A stretch of 43,395 nt of DNA from an uncultured Porphyromonadaceae bacterium (GTDB lineage: Bacteria; Bacteroidota; Bacteroidia; Bacteroidales; Muribaculaceae), in the NCBI GenBank assembly GCA_947175645.1, contig CAMWNP010000023.1:1-43395 (forward strand), in the 5' to 3' direction. Shown here piece by piece: positions 43,281 through 43,395 of this stretch. The notes below the pieces were generated by a model. It had not been told where the DNA came from and made no database searches. It was given only the letters and a program-made list of their open reading frames with translations. Positions within the stretch are counted from its first letter, which is position 1. Each line of letters begins with the position of its first letter. Position numbers and translations under genes: made by a program.

Positions 43281-43395
43281 TTTCGTAGAAAATGTAGGAC
43301 TAAATACGCGGTCGTTGTCGGAGTCAGATGCCCCAAATCCGTAAGCATCCGAAACTAGCCGTCTTGATGGAAATAAAAAAATCGCATGGTCTTAT
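43281..43395. other. Unassigned 3' edge with a truncated open frame
   Basis: No gene is supported in the last 115 bases. An ATG at 43367 opens a frame (MEIKKSHGL) that is cut by the window edge; it may be the start of a gene or chance. No promoter box was recognised in front of it. Confidence 0.25.

Noticed and set aside
1-43395. CRISPR arrays, rRNA, tRNA, insertion sequences or prophage
   Set aside because: No regular spaced repeats, conserved RNA sequences, transposase or phage motifs were noticed.
43367-43395. Start of a transposase or other gene at the right edge
   Set aside because: Only nine codons are visible, too few to assign; kept as an unassigned edge.

Overview
The window looks like chromosomal DNA of a Bacteroidales bacterium, most likely a gut lineage near Muribaculaceae or Bacteroidaceae. 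The evidence is the gene set: a fused LpxC-FabZ, the RprX/RprY two-component pair, a lipoprotein TamA-like protein (TamL type), DUF3332 and DUF5683 proteins, and a 388-residue PurM. Many intergenic regions also carry Bacteroidetes-type -7 promoter boxes (TAnnTTTG), and there are no obvious Shine-Dalgarno sequences. No rRNA, tRNA, CRISPR array, prophage or recognisable insertion sequence was seen. All 38 protein genes listed read as intact.

Layout. Positions 1-2040: a two-gene HU operon (a normal HU plus an HU-TM-LysM fusion) and thioredoxin, bounded by strong stem-loops. 2056-6837: an AspT/YidE-type exporter, a phosphoglycolate phosphatase-like HAD enzyme and TamL. 6951-10314: a small DUF486 membrane protein, cysteine synthase, rubredoxin (too short for most ORF lists), and a HAD-HD fusion coupled to a MmcQ/YjbR protein. 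10496-15987: divergent clpC and gyrA. 16023-23195: a co-directional run of two TPR proteins, an SGNH esterase-like protein, an MBOAT acyltransferase, ispD and recG. 23192-25306: a small membrane protein, a one-TM Lys-rich protein and an SLC6/NSS-type sodium symporter.

25606-37197 is an eleven-gene minus-strand run: parA, parB, DUF5683, an MltD-like transglycosylase, cdsA, purM, MltF, DUF3332, an M48 protease, a VanZ-like protein and a PIF1-HRDC helicase. 37404-39652 is rprXY. It is divergent from the lipid A cluster lpxD, lpxC-fabZ, lpxA (40030-43226).

The recurring themes are chromosome organisation (HU, HU-LysM, ParAB, GyrA, RecG, PIF1) and envelope construction (LpxD/C/A, FabZ, CdsA, TamL, MltD, MltF, MBOAT/SGNH). 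The HU-TM-LysM protein spans both: its predicted topology puts an HU fold in the cytoplasm and a peptidoglycan-binding LysM in the periplasm, next to an ordinary HU gene. It is the best candidate here for an under-described system. A second layer is non-coding: at least three stem-loops or arm pairs share a GGGTGTGyCAAAA arm, one pair is split by a 168-bp segment with two 20-bp perfect palindromes, and a 107-bp-spaced segment is flanked by 9-bp direct repeats.
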